From Pseudomonadota bacterium (GTDB taxonomy: Bacteria > Desulfobacterota > Syntrophorhabdia > Syntrophorhabdales > Syntrophorhabdaceae), in assembly GCA_026388275.1 (NCBI GenBank), contig JAPLKB010000058.1:124676-188675 (forward strand): a stretch of 64,000 nucleotides of DNA, written 5' to 3'. Made by a program: the position numbers and the translations under genes. Each line of letters begins with the position of its first letter. Position 1 is the first letter of the stretch. This document shows positions 16,170 to 26,457 of the stretch, one piece after another. The notes below the pieces were generated by a model. That model did not search any database and had not been told where the DNA came from. It worked only from the letters and a program-made list of their open reading frames with translations.

Positions 16170-17174
16170 TTGACAGAGAAAATCTTGATTGACGAAGATA
16201 AGGATATTTTTGAAGAGGCAGCAGGAGATGAAATCTTGATTGACGAAGATAAGGACGTTTTTGAAGAAGCTGCAGTAGATGAAATCTTGATTGACGAAGA
16301 TAAGGACGTTTTAGAAGAAGTAGTGGAAAAAGGTCTCCCCATACCCTTTGACCCACTTAAAAAATATCTTGCAGAGGTATCAAGATACCCTGTTTTGTCA
16401 AGAAATGAGGAATTGGAAATTGCAGTAAAGATACATAATGACAAGGACAGGGATGCTGCGCAAAAGCTTGTTATCTCCAACCTCAAGCTTGTTGTAAAGA
16501 TTTCCCTTGAATATTACAATACCTATCTCAACATTCTCGATCTTATCCAGGAAGGTAATGTGGGGCTCCTTCATGCAGTGAAAAAGTATAACCCGTATAA
16601 GGGTACAAAATTTTCAACATATGCTTCCTTCTGGATTAGAGCCTACATACTGAAATATATCATGGATTCATGGAGCCTTGTAAAAATTGGCACTACGCAG
16701 AGCCAGAGGAAGCTTTTTTATAGACTGAATAAGGAAAAACAGAAGCTTGAAGCCTTAGGTATATTTCCAGCCCCCCAACTCCTTGCAAGCACCCTTGATG
16801 TAAAAGAAGAAGAAGTCGAGGATATGCAAAAAAGGTTGTTTTATTCGGACATTTCTCTTGAAACTCCCCTTGGCGATGAGAGCGATGATACCATTCTGGA
16901 TATGATAAAATCTGATGGCAATGTCGAGGAAATTGTTGCGAATAAGGAAAAAAATGAAATTTTGTCAATAAAAGTTGCTGAATTCAAGAAGACCTTAAAC
17001 AATAAAGAGATATTTATTTTTGATAACCGAATTATGACAGATGAACCTCTTACATTACAGGATATAGGCACTAAATTCGATATATCACGGGAAAGGGTCA
17101 GGCAGATTGAAAACAAAGTGCTGAAAAAGTTTAAAGAGCAATTTAAGGGCGAATTGAAAAAGCTTGATTTCTGA
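16170..17174 (+). CDS. rpoH: RpoH-like sigma-32 factor with an N-terminal triple repeat
   Basis: The 334-residue protein has sigma-70-family regions 2 (ISNLKLVVKISLEYY, LDLIQEGNVGLLHAVKKYNP, FSTYASFWIRAYI) and 4 (LTLQDIGTKFDISRERVRQI), plus an RpoH-box-like QRKLFYRLNKEKQK, which points to the heat-shock sigma. Before it lies an acidic extension made of three 17-residue units beginning ILIDEDKD (DNA 16182-16232, 16233-16283, 16284-16334). The frame opens with TTG at 16170, five bases after xdhC. Such repeats are not usual in sigma factors. Role of the repeat is unknown; it could be dispensable or could affect stability. Confidence 0.88.
   Translation: MTEKILIDEDKDIFEEAAGDEILIDEDKDVFEEAAVDEILIDEDKDVLEEVVEKGLPIPFDPLKKYLAEVSRYPVLSRNEELEIAVKIHNDKDRDAAQKLVISNLKLVVKISLEYYNTYLNILDLIQEGNVGLLHAVKKYNPYKGTKFSTYASFWIRAYILKYIMDSWSLVKIGTTQSQRKLFYRLNKEKQKLEALGIFPAPQLLASTLDVKEEEVEDMQKRLFYSDISLETPLGDESDDTILDMIKSDGNVEEIVANKEKNEILSIKVAEFKKTLNNKEIFIFDNRIMTDEPLTLQDIGTKFDISRERVRQIENKVLKKFKEQFKGELKKLDF
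16182..16334 (+). repeat. Three tandem 51-bp repeats inside the sigma-factor gene
   Basis: Units at 16182-16232, 16233-16283 and 16284-16334 share an identical 5' core starting ATCTTGATTGACGAAGATAA. Units 1 and 2 differ in a handful of bases, unit 3 has diverged toward its end. The unit length is a multiple of three, so copy-number change by slippage would keep the reading frame. Confidence 0.95.
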
Positions 17175-17572
17175 TTCCTAAAGCATAATAAATACTGATA
17201 TTACAATGTGTTGTAATAAATATAGCATATATTACATTAGATAAGTTAGATAATATATTGTTAATATATGATAAAAAAATACTGTCAATAGCGGCTTCCA
17301 GAACATAGCATGATTCAGATTTTCTGTCTAATCTGAATTTATCACGGATATCATTGGCAAACCGACAAAGATACTTATCCTGATTGAGAACATGGGTTTA
17401 TTTTTTAATATATATTTACTTAATAGGAGGAGCATGAGATGTCCTCTATGCAACCAAGCTTCTTGCCAGGCTTCTTTCTTATCTCTGAACCCATACACTT
17501 CTTGCAATATGGACTCAAGCTGAAATATGTATATTATGAAAGTAAGTGAAAAGAAGGTGGCTTTTAAAAAAA
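17175..17572. other. Intergenic region with an AT-rich hairpin and a possible tiny ORF
   Basis: No convincing gene lies in these 398 bases. A perfect AT-rich inverted repeat (TATTACAA, TGTG loop, TTGTAATA) at 17199-17218 follows the sigma-factor gene; it lacks a T-run and is at best a weak terminator. A 29-codon ORF at 17434-17523 has a strong TAGGAGGAG site and begins MRCPLCNQASCQ with a CxxC pair, suggesting a remnant zinc-ribbon protein, but it is too short to trust. Confidence 0.4.
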
Positions 17573-17662
17573 TGGCGGAGGGAGTAGGATTCGAACCCAC
17601 GGGGCGCTTGCACGCCCAACGGTTTTCAAGACCGCCGCTTTCGGCCGCTCAGCCATCCCTCC
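17573..17662 (-). tRNA. tRNA-Ser (anticodon TGA)
   Basis: The minus strand folds into a class II tRNA: acceptor stem GGAGGGA/TCCCTCC, D arm, anticodon stem GCGGT/ACCGT around the loop CTTGAAA (anticodon TGA, reading UCA), a long variable arm (GGGCG...CGCCC type), the T arm with GGTTCGAATCC, discriminator G and an encoded CCA at 17575-17573. The long variable arm agrees with serine identity. Confidence 0.95.
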
Positions 17663-17750
17663 GGTCTAATCAATATTAAATATCATTTTTGAGTGATGAT
17701 TTAAAGATATTTTAATGGTTAAAACGTATAATCAATACTCAAAACCTTTG

Positions 17751-18737
17751 TTACCACTTAATAAGGCTGCTGCCCCATGTAAGGCCACCGCCGAAGGCTG
17801 TCAGAAGAACAAGTTTGTCCTTCACTATTGTATTGTTTCTGACAGCTTCATCAAGGGCAATCGGTACTGTAGCGGATGAAATATTCCCGTATTTCTGTAT
17901 AGTCAGATATACTTTGTCCATAGGTACCTTCAATTTTTTTGCCATAGCCTGGAGAATCCGGATATTTGCCTGATGCGGTATAATAACATCAACGTCATCT
18001 ATCGTATAGCCGTTTGTTCCGGCAGCTTCTTCACATGCTTCAGCAAATCTTCCCACAGCTACCTTGAATGATTTATTCGCTTCAATCATCTTCAAAAAAT
18101 GCAGCCCCTTATCAACACTTTCATGAGATATAGGGGTGGTCATGGAACCGCCGCCAGGCATTAAAAGTGTGTCGCCGCTTGCTCCATCGGTATGGATGTG
18201 TGTTGAAAGAATTTTAGCTCCCGAATCAGATTCTGTTATGACTGCTGCGCCTGATCCGTCACCCCAGAGAATACAACTTTCCCTCTCCTTCCAGTTTATC
18301 ACTCTGCTCATGATTTCGCCTGCAACTACAAGGGCGGTTTTGTTTGTGCCCGATCTGACAAGTGTTTCAGCGACATGCAGGGCAAAAATAAAACCTGAAC
18401 ATGCAGCCGTTATGTCGAAAGATACGGCATTTTTGCATCCCAATTTGGCTTCGAGCCAGTTTGCCCCTGCAGGGCAATGCGTATCCGGCGTAATAGTGCC
18501 GAGGATAATCAAATCAATATCATCCGGCTTTACTCCAGCCACTTCCATAGCTCTTTCGCAGGCAATTTTGCACAAATCGGAAACTGCCTGGTTTTCTTTT
18601 GCAATCCTTCTTTCTTTTATACCTGTCCTTGAATAGATCCATTCGTCGGATGTGTCCAGGAATTTCTCAAAATCACAGTTTGCCATAATATGTTCAGGAA
18701 CATATGAGCCTGTTCCTATAATACTGATTTTCTTCAT
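17751..18737 (-). CDS. fabH: 3-oxoacyl-ACP synthase III (KAS III)
   Basis: This 328-residue protein is a typical FabH, which starts fatty-acid synthesis by condensing acetyl-CoA (or another acyl-CoA) with malonyl-ACP. The catalytic triad is visible: Cys in ITAACSGF near residue 112, His in IPHQANIRI and Asn in YGNISSATVP. The N-terminal GTGSYVPE and TSDEWIYSRTGIKERRIA are also standard. The gene stands alone, divergent from tatB. Confidence 0.96.
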   Translation of the reverse strand: MKKISIIGTGSYVPEHIMANCDFEKFLDTSDEWIYSRTGIKERRIAKENQAVSDLCKIACERAMEVAGVKPDDIDLIILGTITPDTHCPAGANWLEAKLGCKNAVSFDITAACSGFIFALHVAETLVRSGTNKTALVVAGEIMSRVINWKERESCILWGDGSGAAVITESDSGAKILSTHIHTDGASGDTLLMPGGGSMTTPISHESVDKGLHFLKMIEANKSFKVAVGRFAEACEEAAGTNGYTIDDVDVIIPHQANIRILQAMAKKLKVPMDKVYLTIQKYGNISSATVPIALDEAVRNNTIVKDKLVLLTAFGGGLTWGSSLIKW

Positions 18738-18901
18738 TCAGAACCCCTATTTGTTAATATGGTGTAAGTTAAATGCAAATATAATTGAGTTTTAAGTATA
18801 AATAGAACAATAAAGGGCAAATAAAGTCAAGGAAAAGATACCTGTATCAATCAACCGTTATTTTCTTTAAACTCCCGATCCTTTTATGATATTTTATCTC
18901 A

Positions 18902-19228
18902 ATGTTTGGTATAGGTTTCCCAGAACTTATCGTAATTATGATTGTAGCCCTTCTTGTAGTGGGTCCTGCAAAGCTTCCGGAGCTTGCCAGGTCAATCGGC
19001 AAGGCTCTCCTGGAATTCAGACGCATGGCTGATGAAGTTAAGGAAACGATAAATGAAGAGGTTATAAAAGAGGAAGAACCGAAAGAAGAAACCAGAAAGA
19101 ATGAATTGCTCAGTAAAAAAGATACTCAAACTGAGGGGGAAAATAAACAGCACGATACGCAGCATGAACTGCATAATGAAGTATTAACGGAAAAAGAAAA
19201 ATCCATTACGCATCACCTAAAGGGCTGA
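18902..19228 (+). CDS. tatB: Twin-arginine translocase subunit TatB
   Basis: The 108-residue protein has an N-terminal membrane helix ([21 protein letters not shown]), the TatA/B hinge [14 protein letters not shown], and a long acidic, lysine-rich tail. The Glu in the helix (PEL), the longer tail and linkage to tatC favour TatB over TatA, though the two families overlap in sequence. It ends 5 bases before tatC. Confidence 0.85.
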   Translation: MFGIGFPELIVIMIVALLVVGPAKLPELARSIGKALLEFRRMADEVKETINEEVIKEEEPKEETRKNELLSKKDTQTEGENKQHDTQHELHNEVLTEKEKSITHHLKG

Positions 19229-19233
19229 CAGTA

Positions 19234-19986
19234 ATGGCGGGCGGAACCGGGATAGATGAAAAACAGCCCTTTATTTCACATCTAATTGAATTACGCAACA
19301 GGATTCTCATTTGTGCTGCTGCTGTCGGCATAGCTTTTATTTTCACTTTTTATTTCAAAGAAAAAATATTTGATTTCCTTATGCAGCCCTTTATCAAGGT
19401 AATGCCCGAAAAAAGCTCTTTTATATTTACTTATGTTACAGAGGCATTTATTACTTATGTTAAGATATCGATTGTTGCCGCAGTTTTTGTGACATTTCCG
19501 GTAATCCTCTATGAATTCTGGATGTTTGTATCGCCAGGTCTCTATCAGAAGGAGAAAAGGTATCTCTTGCCTTTTATTATTTTCGGAAGTATCTGTTTCT
19601 TATGCGGAGCATCGTTCTGTTATTATGTGGTGATGCCCGTTATATACAGGTTTTTTGTAAGTTATGCCGGTGAGTATGTTATCCCCATGCCCGATTTAAA
19701 GGCATATATGAGTCTTACATTACGCATGGTTGTTGTATTTGGTTTTATATTCGAACTTCCTCTTGTTGCATACTATTTATCGAAGATAGGGATAATAAAC
19801 CACAAACTCCTCATTTCAAAAAGACGGTACGCCATCCTTGGAATATTTATTTTAAGTGCCATTATAACGCCGCCGGATATTACAAGCCAGATATTAATGG
19901 CAATTCCCTTGTGCGGACTCTATGAATTGAGTATCATTATAACGAGAATATTTGGAAAAAAGGTGGTAAAAAATGAAAAAGCTTAA
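19234..19986 (+). CDS. tatC: Twin-arginine translocase subunit TatC
   Basis: The 250-residue protein has six membrane segments and TatC signatures: PFISHLIELRNRI at the N-terminus, the FVSPGLYQKEKR loop, and FGFIFELPLVAYYLSK. TatC recognises the twin-arginine signal peptide. It overlaps the start of glmU by 14 bp, so the tatB-tatC-glmU genes are likely co-transcribed. Confidence 0.96.
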   Translation: MAGGTGIDEKQPFISHLIELRNRILICAAAVGIAFIFTFYFKEKIFDFLMQPFIKVMPEKSSFIFTYVTEAFITYVKISIVAAVFVTFPVILYEFWMFVSPGLYQKEKRYLLPFIIFGSICFLCGASFCYYVVMPVIYRFFVSYAGEYVIPMPDLKAYMSLTLRMVVVFGFIFELPLVAYYLSKIGIINHKLLISKRRYAILGIFILSAIITPPDITSQILMAIPLCGLYELSIIITRIFGKKVVKNEKA

Positions 19987-20977
19987 TATTGTCATACTTG
20001 CTGCAGGTAAAGGCGAAAGGATGTTGTCGAAAAAACCGAAGGTCATGCACGAAGTTATGGGCAAGCCTTTGATAGGCCATGTTGTGGAAAGAGCAAAGGA
20101 ACTTTCCCCTGTTGAAATTGTTGTGGTGACAGGCTTTGGCAGGGAAGAGGTTGAGGCATATCTTCAAAATCAGAACGTAAATATATCGGTTCAGACTGAA
20201 CAGAAAGGTACGGCCCATGCTTTGCTTACTGCGGAAAAATTTATAAATGGAGGAGATGTCCTTGTTCTTTACGGAGATGTGCCTTTAATTGAAGACTCTA
20301 CATTGAATGATTTTCTCTCCTTTTATAGTAATTTCAACAGCATTTCCTTTTTAACAACCCAGGTGGGCAATCCACAAGGTTATGGCAGGGTGATAATGAA
20401 AAATGATGAAATTCTGGATATTGTCGAAGATGCCGATGCTACTCCGGAAGAAAAGCTGGTAAACGAAATCAATACCGGTATTTGCATTATCCCCGAAGAT
20501 TGTTTGCCCCTTCTCAAACTTATCGAACCGAACAATAAAAAGGGTGAATATTACCTGACCGACATCTGCAAGGTTGCAAAAAAGAAAGGCTTGAATATAA
20601 AAGGTTGCCGACATGGTGAATCAACTGAGGTTCTTGGCATTAATAATAAAAAAGAACTTCTTAATGCTAACATTACCATGCGGGACAGGATACTCGACAA
20701 GCATATGCTGAGAGGCACAACAATGCTTGGCAGGAATATATATATTGAGAGTGATGTAATTATAGGCAAGGAAACGACTGTTTTCGCGAACTCTTACATA
20801 CTTGGCAGCACTATAATAGGCGATGACGTAGTAATAGGGCCGAACACTTTTATAAAGAATTCAAGAATAAATAGCAGCGTACGCATTGAAGGTTTTGCTT
20901 TCATAGAAAATTCCGAAATCAAGAAGGATACAGTTGTCGGGGTGTTTTCACAGATTAATCAGGACAATGTTTTATGA
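19973..20977 (+). CDS. glmU: GlmU-type UDP-GlcNAc pyrophosphorylase lacking most of the acetyltransferase domain
   Basis: Residues 1-230 form the uridylyltransferase domain: LAAGKGERMLSKKPKVMHEV, TEQKGTAHALL, LYGDVPLI, QGYGRVI and NEINTGI. A left-handed beta-helix then begins (NIYIESDVIIGKETTVFANS and later rungs), but the protein ends at 334 residues where family members usually reach about 450. The missing part holds the active-site His and other residues of glucosamine-1-phosphate acetylation. No continuation in another frame is seen in the next 200 bases. So it probably makes UDP-GlcNAc from GlcNAc-1-P only, with acetylation supplied elsewhere. It precedes glmS. Confidence 0.88.
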   Translation: MKKLNIVILAAGKGERMLSKKPKVMHEVMGKPLIGHVVERAKELSPVEIVVVTGFGREEVEAYLQNQNVNISVQTEQKGTAHALLTAEKFINGGDVLVLYGDVPLIEDSTLNDFLSFYSNFNSISFLTTQVGNPQGYGRVIMKNDEILDIVEDADATPEEKLVNEINTGICIIPEDCLPLLKLIEPNNKKGEYYLTDICKVAKKKGLNIKGCRHGESTEVLGINNKKELLNANITMRDRILDKHMLRGTTMLGRNIYIESDVIIGKETTVFANSYILGSTIIGDDVVIGPNTFIKNSRINSSVRIEGFAFIENSEIKKDTVVGVFSQINQDNVL

Positions 20978-21181
20978 AAGCTTGTATGAATTGTATGTTT
21001 TATGTATATTGAAGACATCGTAATTATTAAAAATTTGCAGCAAATAGAGCTTCTGTATCAGTAAGGGATGTGTTAAGAAGGTTGTCAAAAAAGCGATATA
21101 ATTATTTTAACGATGTTGACTTGGGGAACAAAAAACGTAAGCTAAAGATGCAAGAACAAATAAAATAAAAAGGAAAATATT

Positions 21182-23002
21182 ATGTGTGGAATAGTTGGAT
21201 ATATCGGAAAAGAAGAGGCCTGCGACATACTCATCGAGGCCCTGAAAAAACTTGAATACAGAGGATATGACTCTGCCGGTGTAGCCATCTGGTGCAATAA
21301 TAAAATAGCAACGGCAAGAAAAAAAGGCAAAGTTGACGAATTGAGGAAGGTCGTTTCTGAACATGTTTTTAGCGGTACAATGGGGCTTGCCCATACAAGG
21401 TGGGCTACGCATGGAATGCCTTCGGAAAAAAATGCACATCCACATAAAGCAGGCGACGTGGTTGCGGTCCATAACGGTATTATTGAAAACTATGTTGAGT
21501 TAAAGGAAAGGCTGAGAGGGGAGGGTCGCAAATTTCTGTCGGATACCGATACGGAAGTTGTTCCTCATCTGATTACATCTTACATAGAGAAAGGTAATGA
21601 TTTTCTGGAGGCAGTCAAGTTAACCCTTAGAGAGCTAAAAGGTTCTTATGCTTTGGGCATTATGAGGGAGAAGGAAAGGGTAATTATTGCTGCAAAAAAA
21701 GAAAGTCCTCTTATAATCGGTATCGGAGACGGTGAATATTTTATCGCAAGCGATGCGCCGCCTATTCTCAACAGGACAAACAGGCTCATATTTCTTGAGG
21801 ACAACGATATTGCTGTTTTCAAGGATGATACATTCATGATTATCGACCAGGATGGAAATAGTGTGGAGAGAAATATTCACCAGGTAAGCTGGTCAGGTGC
21901 TATGGCAGAGAAAGGCGGTTATAAGCATTTTATGCTGAAAGAGATATTCGAACAACCCAGAGCAATTGCTGAAACCCTGATAGGAAGGTTGGATGAGGAG
22001 AGAGGACAGATTGATTTTGATGAACTGAAGATGCCTGATTTGAAAAAGATAAAAAAGATATGGATGGTGGCCTGTGGTACTTCATACCATGCATGTATGA
22101 TTGGTAAATACGTGATCGAAGCAAATTTACGCATACCCGTCGAGACTGATCTGGCTTCCGAGTTCCGTTACAGAGACCCTATTATAAGCAGGAGCGACAT
22201 GCTTATCCTGATTTCACAGTCAGGGGAAACTGCAGATACTATTGCTGCCATGAAAGAAGGAAAAAAGAATGGCGCCTACACCTTATCAATTTGTAATGTC
22301 CTTGGCAGCACACTTGCCAGGGACGCCGACGGTGTAATATTCACCCATGCCGGTCCGGAAATAGGAGTCGCCTCGACAAAGGCGTTTACTACACAGATTT
22401 CTGTACTTTTCATGCTAATGCTTTATATGGGCAAAAAGCTGGGACTTATGGATAGCAACACTTTAAGGGAGAAAATAGGTGAAATTAAAAAGATTCCTCA
22501 CAAAGTGCAGATAATTCTTGATAAATCAAAAGACCTTGAAGAACTTGCAAGGAAATATATTGGATTTAAGGATTTTCTCTATATTGGAAGGGGGATAAAT
22601 TATTCAACAGCCCTGGAAGGTGCCTTGAAGCTTAAAGAGATTTCCTATATACATGCTGAAGCATATGCAGCAGGGGAGATGAAACATGGCCCTATTGCAC
22701 TGATTGATGAGAATTTACCGGTTGCAATTATATCACCGAACGACTCAACATATCATAAGACATGCGGCAATATTGAAGAAGTAATGGCAAGGAGAGGGAG
22801 GGCTATACTTTTCACGGATACAGATACACATGAAATGGCGGATAGGGCGGATGCCTGCTTTATCATTCCTTCAACCATTTATGAGCTCCAGCCAATTTTA
22901 TCTGTGCTGCCGCTGCAGCTTCTCGCTTACTATATTGCCAATCTGCTTGGCACGGATGTGGATCAACCACGCAATCTGGCGAAAAGCGTAACGGTAGAGT
23001 AA
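21182..23002 (+). CDS. glmS: Glutamine-fructose-6-phosphate aminotransferase
   Basis: This complete 606-residue enzyme makes glucosamine-6-phosphate from fructose-6-phosphate and glutamine. The N-terminal glutaminase begins with the catalytic Cys (MCGIVGYIG) and has YRGYDSAGVA, HTRWATHG and HNGIIEN. The two SIS sugar-isomerase domains show ACGTSYHA, SQSGETADT and AGEMKHGP, ending in the family-type NLAKSVTVE. Linkage with glmU unites the amino-sugar route to peptidoglycan and lipopolysaccharide. The 204-base leader shows no glmS ribozyme that I can recognise. Confidence 0.97.
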   Translation: MCGIVGYIGKEEACDILIEALKKLEYRGYDSAGVAIWCNNKIATARKKGKVDELRKVVSEHVFSGTMGLAHTRWATHGMPSEKNAHPHKAGDVVAVHNGIIENYVELKERLRGEGRKFLSDTDTEVVPHLITSYIEKGNDFLEAVKLTLRELKGSYALGIMREKERVIIAAKKESPLIIGIGDGEYFIASDAPPILNRTNRLIFLEDNDIAVFKDDTFMIIDQDGNSVERNIHQVSWSGAMAEKGGYKHFMLKEIFEQPRAIAETLIGRLDEERGQIDFDELKMPDLKKIKKIWMVACGTSYHACMIGKYVIEANLRIPVETDLASEFRYRDPIISRSDMLILISQSGETADTIAAMKEGKKNGAYTLSICNVLGSTLARDADGVIFTHAGPEIGVASTKAFTTQISVLFMLMLYMGKKLGLMDSNTLREKIGEIKKIPHKVQIILDKSKDLEELARKYIGFKDFLYIGRGINYSTALEGALKLKEISYIHAEAYAAGEMKHGPIALIDENLPVAIISPNDSTYHKTCGNIEEVMARRGRAILFTDTDTHEMADRADACFIIPSTIYELQPILSVLPLQLLAYYIANLLGTDVDQPRNLAKSVTVE

Positions 23003-23148
23003 ACTCCATCACAATGTCTTGATTTATTTGGAATTATAATAAAATCACTATCTATATTCATCTCATTATCAAGTAAAAAATGTGAGCAATATTATATGAA
23101 ATATTGTATATTTGTATAGGTAATCACTGCTCTTTTGGGAGTTATAAA

Positions 23149-26100
23149 GTGGGTAAAAAAGAAAGCAATGAGCCGTTTCCTGTTGAACTTACTGCGTTAC
23201 GCAGGCGTATCGCAGAGCTTGAAAGAAAACAAACTAGAGACATCGCCGCACGTAAACAGGCAGAAAAGGCTTTGCAGGAAGCGAACGAGTGGATGGAGTT
23301 TGCCCAGCGGTCGGCCAAAGCCGGAATCTGGAATTGGGATATCAAGACAGGGCAACTTGAATGGTCGCCGGAGTTATTCAAACTTTTCGGGTTGGACAGC
23401 CATCAAACAGATGCATCATTCGAGGCATGGGAGTCCGTTATTCATCCGGATGATCTTGAGGCTGCCAAATCCAGGATTGATCTTGCGCTGAAGGACTCTT
23501 CGTTCCTGACAAACGAGTACCGGATAATACGTCAAGATGGGCAGGTGCGATGGATTAGTGCATTGGGTCAAGCTAGCCCTATCCGCATGAGCGGTATATG
23601 CATTGACATTACCGACCGCAAACAAGCTGAGGATGCACTCCGTAAGAGCAATGAACGACTAGGCATCCTGTCTGATATTGCCAGAGAACTGCTTGCAAGC
23701 GATGCGTCACAGACCATTATAGAAGAGCTATGCCAAAAGGTGATGACATATCTCAATTGTGATGTTTTTTTCAATTTCCTGGTTGATGACGAGAAACAAC
23801 GACTTCATCTGAACGCCGCTGCAGGCATATCCGACAAGTCTGCTAAAGAAATACAGTGGCTGGATTTTGGGGTAGCGGTCTGCGGAACAATGGCCCGCGA
23901 CTCCTGTCGAATAGTGGCCGAACATATTCCCACTGCAATGGGTCCAAAGACTGATCTGATAAGCTCTTTCGGCATCAAGGCCTATGCTTGCCATCCGTTA
24001 CTGTCTTACGGCAAGGTGATCGGCGCTCTTTCATTCGGCACCAGATCGAGGCTCTTTTTTTCGAAAGACGACCTGAACATGATGAAGGCGGTAGCTGACC
24101 AGGTTGCCCTTGCAATAGAGCGGAAAAGAACGGTTGAGACACTCCGTAAGGCCCGTGAAGGGCTTGAACAGCGGGTCGCGGAAGGAACATTGGAACTAAA
24201 GCGTCTGGCAGAATTACTCGAACTCGCACATGACGCCATTATTGTCATAGACGTAAAAGGAAAGATCTCATTCTGGAACTCCGGTGCTCAAAAAATATAC
24301 GGCTGGACAAAGCAGGAAGCCATCGGCAAAATATCTCATGAGCTTCTCCTTGCCAAATTTCCTGTTCCTTTGAAGAATATTATGGCAACCACCTTACGGA
24401 AAGGCCGTTGGGAAGGCGAACTTATTCATACCACAAAAGATAAGAGAAAAATTACTGTGTTAAGTCGATGGGCTATGGAACACGGCAATGAAAAGAGATC
24501 CACAAACGTCCTGGAAATAAATAGTGATATTACGGAGCGTAAGCAGGCAGAGGATGCCCTGCGGCTTACCAATACTTACAATCGAAGCTTGATTGAAACA
24601 AGCCTTGATCCTCTTGTCACAATAAGTGCTGAAGGTAAAATAAACGATGTAAATACCGCTACCGAAATGGTAACGGGATTTTCTCGGGATGATTTGATCG
24701 GAAGAGATTTTTCCGACTATTTTACAGACCAGAAAAAAGCTCGTACCGGATATAAGTTAGTGTTTAAAGAGGGTTTTGTCCATGATTACGAGTTAGAAAT
24801 CCGACACAGAGATGGACACATTACCCCGGTAATCTATAACGCATCGGTATATAGAGACGAGGCGGGCCGTGTGAAAGGTGTCTTTGCGGCAGCAAGGGAT
24901 ATTACAAAACGCAAGCAAGCGGAGGAAGAGCTGGTACGTCTTGCGGCTGCAGTAGAGCAATCTGCCGATGGAATAACCATAACTGACCCGAAGAGAATAA
25001 TACTTTACGTAAATCCTTCATTTCTCGTACAAACAGGGTACTCCAAGACAGAGCTCATCGCTCAAAACATTGAAATAGTGAGAAGCGGTAAGGATGGAGA
25101 AGGCATCTACCGGGATATGCGCGACAAAACAGCCCATGGAAAGGTTTGGTCCGGTGAAGTGACCAATAAAAGGAAAGACGGGACGCCCTATGATGCCTAT
25201 ATGACTGTCTCCCCGGTTAAAGACCCGGCCAACAGGATCACCAACTACGTGTCAATTATCAATGATATTACGGAAAAGAAAAGGTTTGAGAAACAACTAC
25301 GGGAAGCCCAGAAGATGCAAGCAATCGGTACATTGGCCGGTGGTGTAGCTCACGATTTTAATAATATTATTGCGGGTATTATAGGTTTCACAGAGATGGT
25401 GCTTGAGGACGCTCCTGCAGAAAGTCCTTCCCGGCGAAGGTTGCAGCTCGTACTCAAGGGGGCTTATCGCGGTCGAGACCTTGTAAAACAAATACTTGCA
25501 TTCAGCCGGAAGGGTGAGCACGAAAAAAAACCTGTTTCTCTGAATCATGTTATTGAAGAAGTATCCCTCTTACTCAGAGCTTCTCTGCCGACAACCATCG
25601 AAATAAGGGAAAATCTTGTCCTCGAGTCGGATACTATCATGGCTGATCAGACCCAAGTCCATCAAGTAATCTTAAACCTTTGTTCAAATGCTGCCTATGC
25701 AATGCGCGAGAAAGGTGGAACACTAAGGATAGAACTTGCAGAGGAAAGTTTGGGTCCAGAAGATCGCAGACTATATCCGGAGTCAAGACCAGGCCAGTAT
25801 GTGAGACTGACTATAAGCGATACAGGCTGCGGGATCGAGCAAGAACATATGGACCATATTTTCGAACCATTTTTTACCACTAAAAGCCCTGGTGAAGGAA
25901 CCGGCCTTGGTCTTTCAGTGGTACATGGGATCATAAAGAATCATGATGGATTTGTGAGAGTTTACAGCAAACCGGAGAAAGGGTCATCATTTCATGTGTT
26001 CTTGCCTAAAACTAAGGAACAACGATTGCCTGAATCGGCTCAAATTGATTCGGTGACAGGCGGCAAGGAATCCATTCTGTTTGTGGATGATGAAGAATTA

Positions 26101-26445
26101 TTGGTTGAAATGGTGCAGCAGAGGCTGGAACGCCTGGGATACAAGGCAGTGGGCACGACAAATGCACTAAAGGCGCTCGATATTTTTCGTGCCCAGCCGG
26201 ATATGTTCCATCTTGTCATAACTGATTATACTATGCCCCAGATGACAGGCCTTGATCTATCAATTAAGCTGCTTCGCATAAGACCGGATATTCCGATTAT
26301 CATGTGTTCCGGATTAAACGATCCCGTACCAATAAAGAAATTGAAAAAAGCAGGCATAACAAGACTAATTACCAAGCCCTTCGGGAAAAAGGAGTTTTCT
26401 CAAACTATTCGAAGTGTACTCGATAAGAAAAAAACAGAAAACAGA
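23149..26445 (+). CDS. Hybrid sensor histidine kinase (PAS-GAF-PAS-PAS-PAS-HisKA-HATPase-REC)
   Basis: The GTG at 23149 (GGGAG upstream) is preferred to an upstream TTG at 23104; it gives about 1,099 residues. Order: coiled coil, PAS (about 38-150), GAF (about 175-330), coiled coil, three PAS domains (about 355-475, 480-600, 600-720), kinase core with the phospho-accepting His near residue 735 (GGVAHDFNN), ATP-binding GTGLGLSVV, and a receiver domain with Asp near 1026 (VITDYTMP). No membrane segment is seen, so sensing is cytoplasmic. The NtrC-type regulator starts about 10 bases later and is the likely partner. Confidence 0.92.
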
Positions 26446-26457
26446 TAGAGGAATGCG

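Noticed and set aside
17328-17600. 90-codon ORF on the minus strand reading out of the tRNA-Ser gene
   Set aside because: It begins inside the tRNA, has no ribosome site and shows no protein motif.
20978-21181. glmS ribozyme in the leader of glmS
   Set aside because: I see none of the conserved core or pseudoknot arms; the ribozyme is also mostly found in Gram-positive bacteria.
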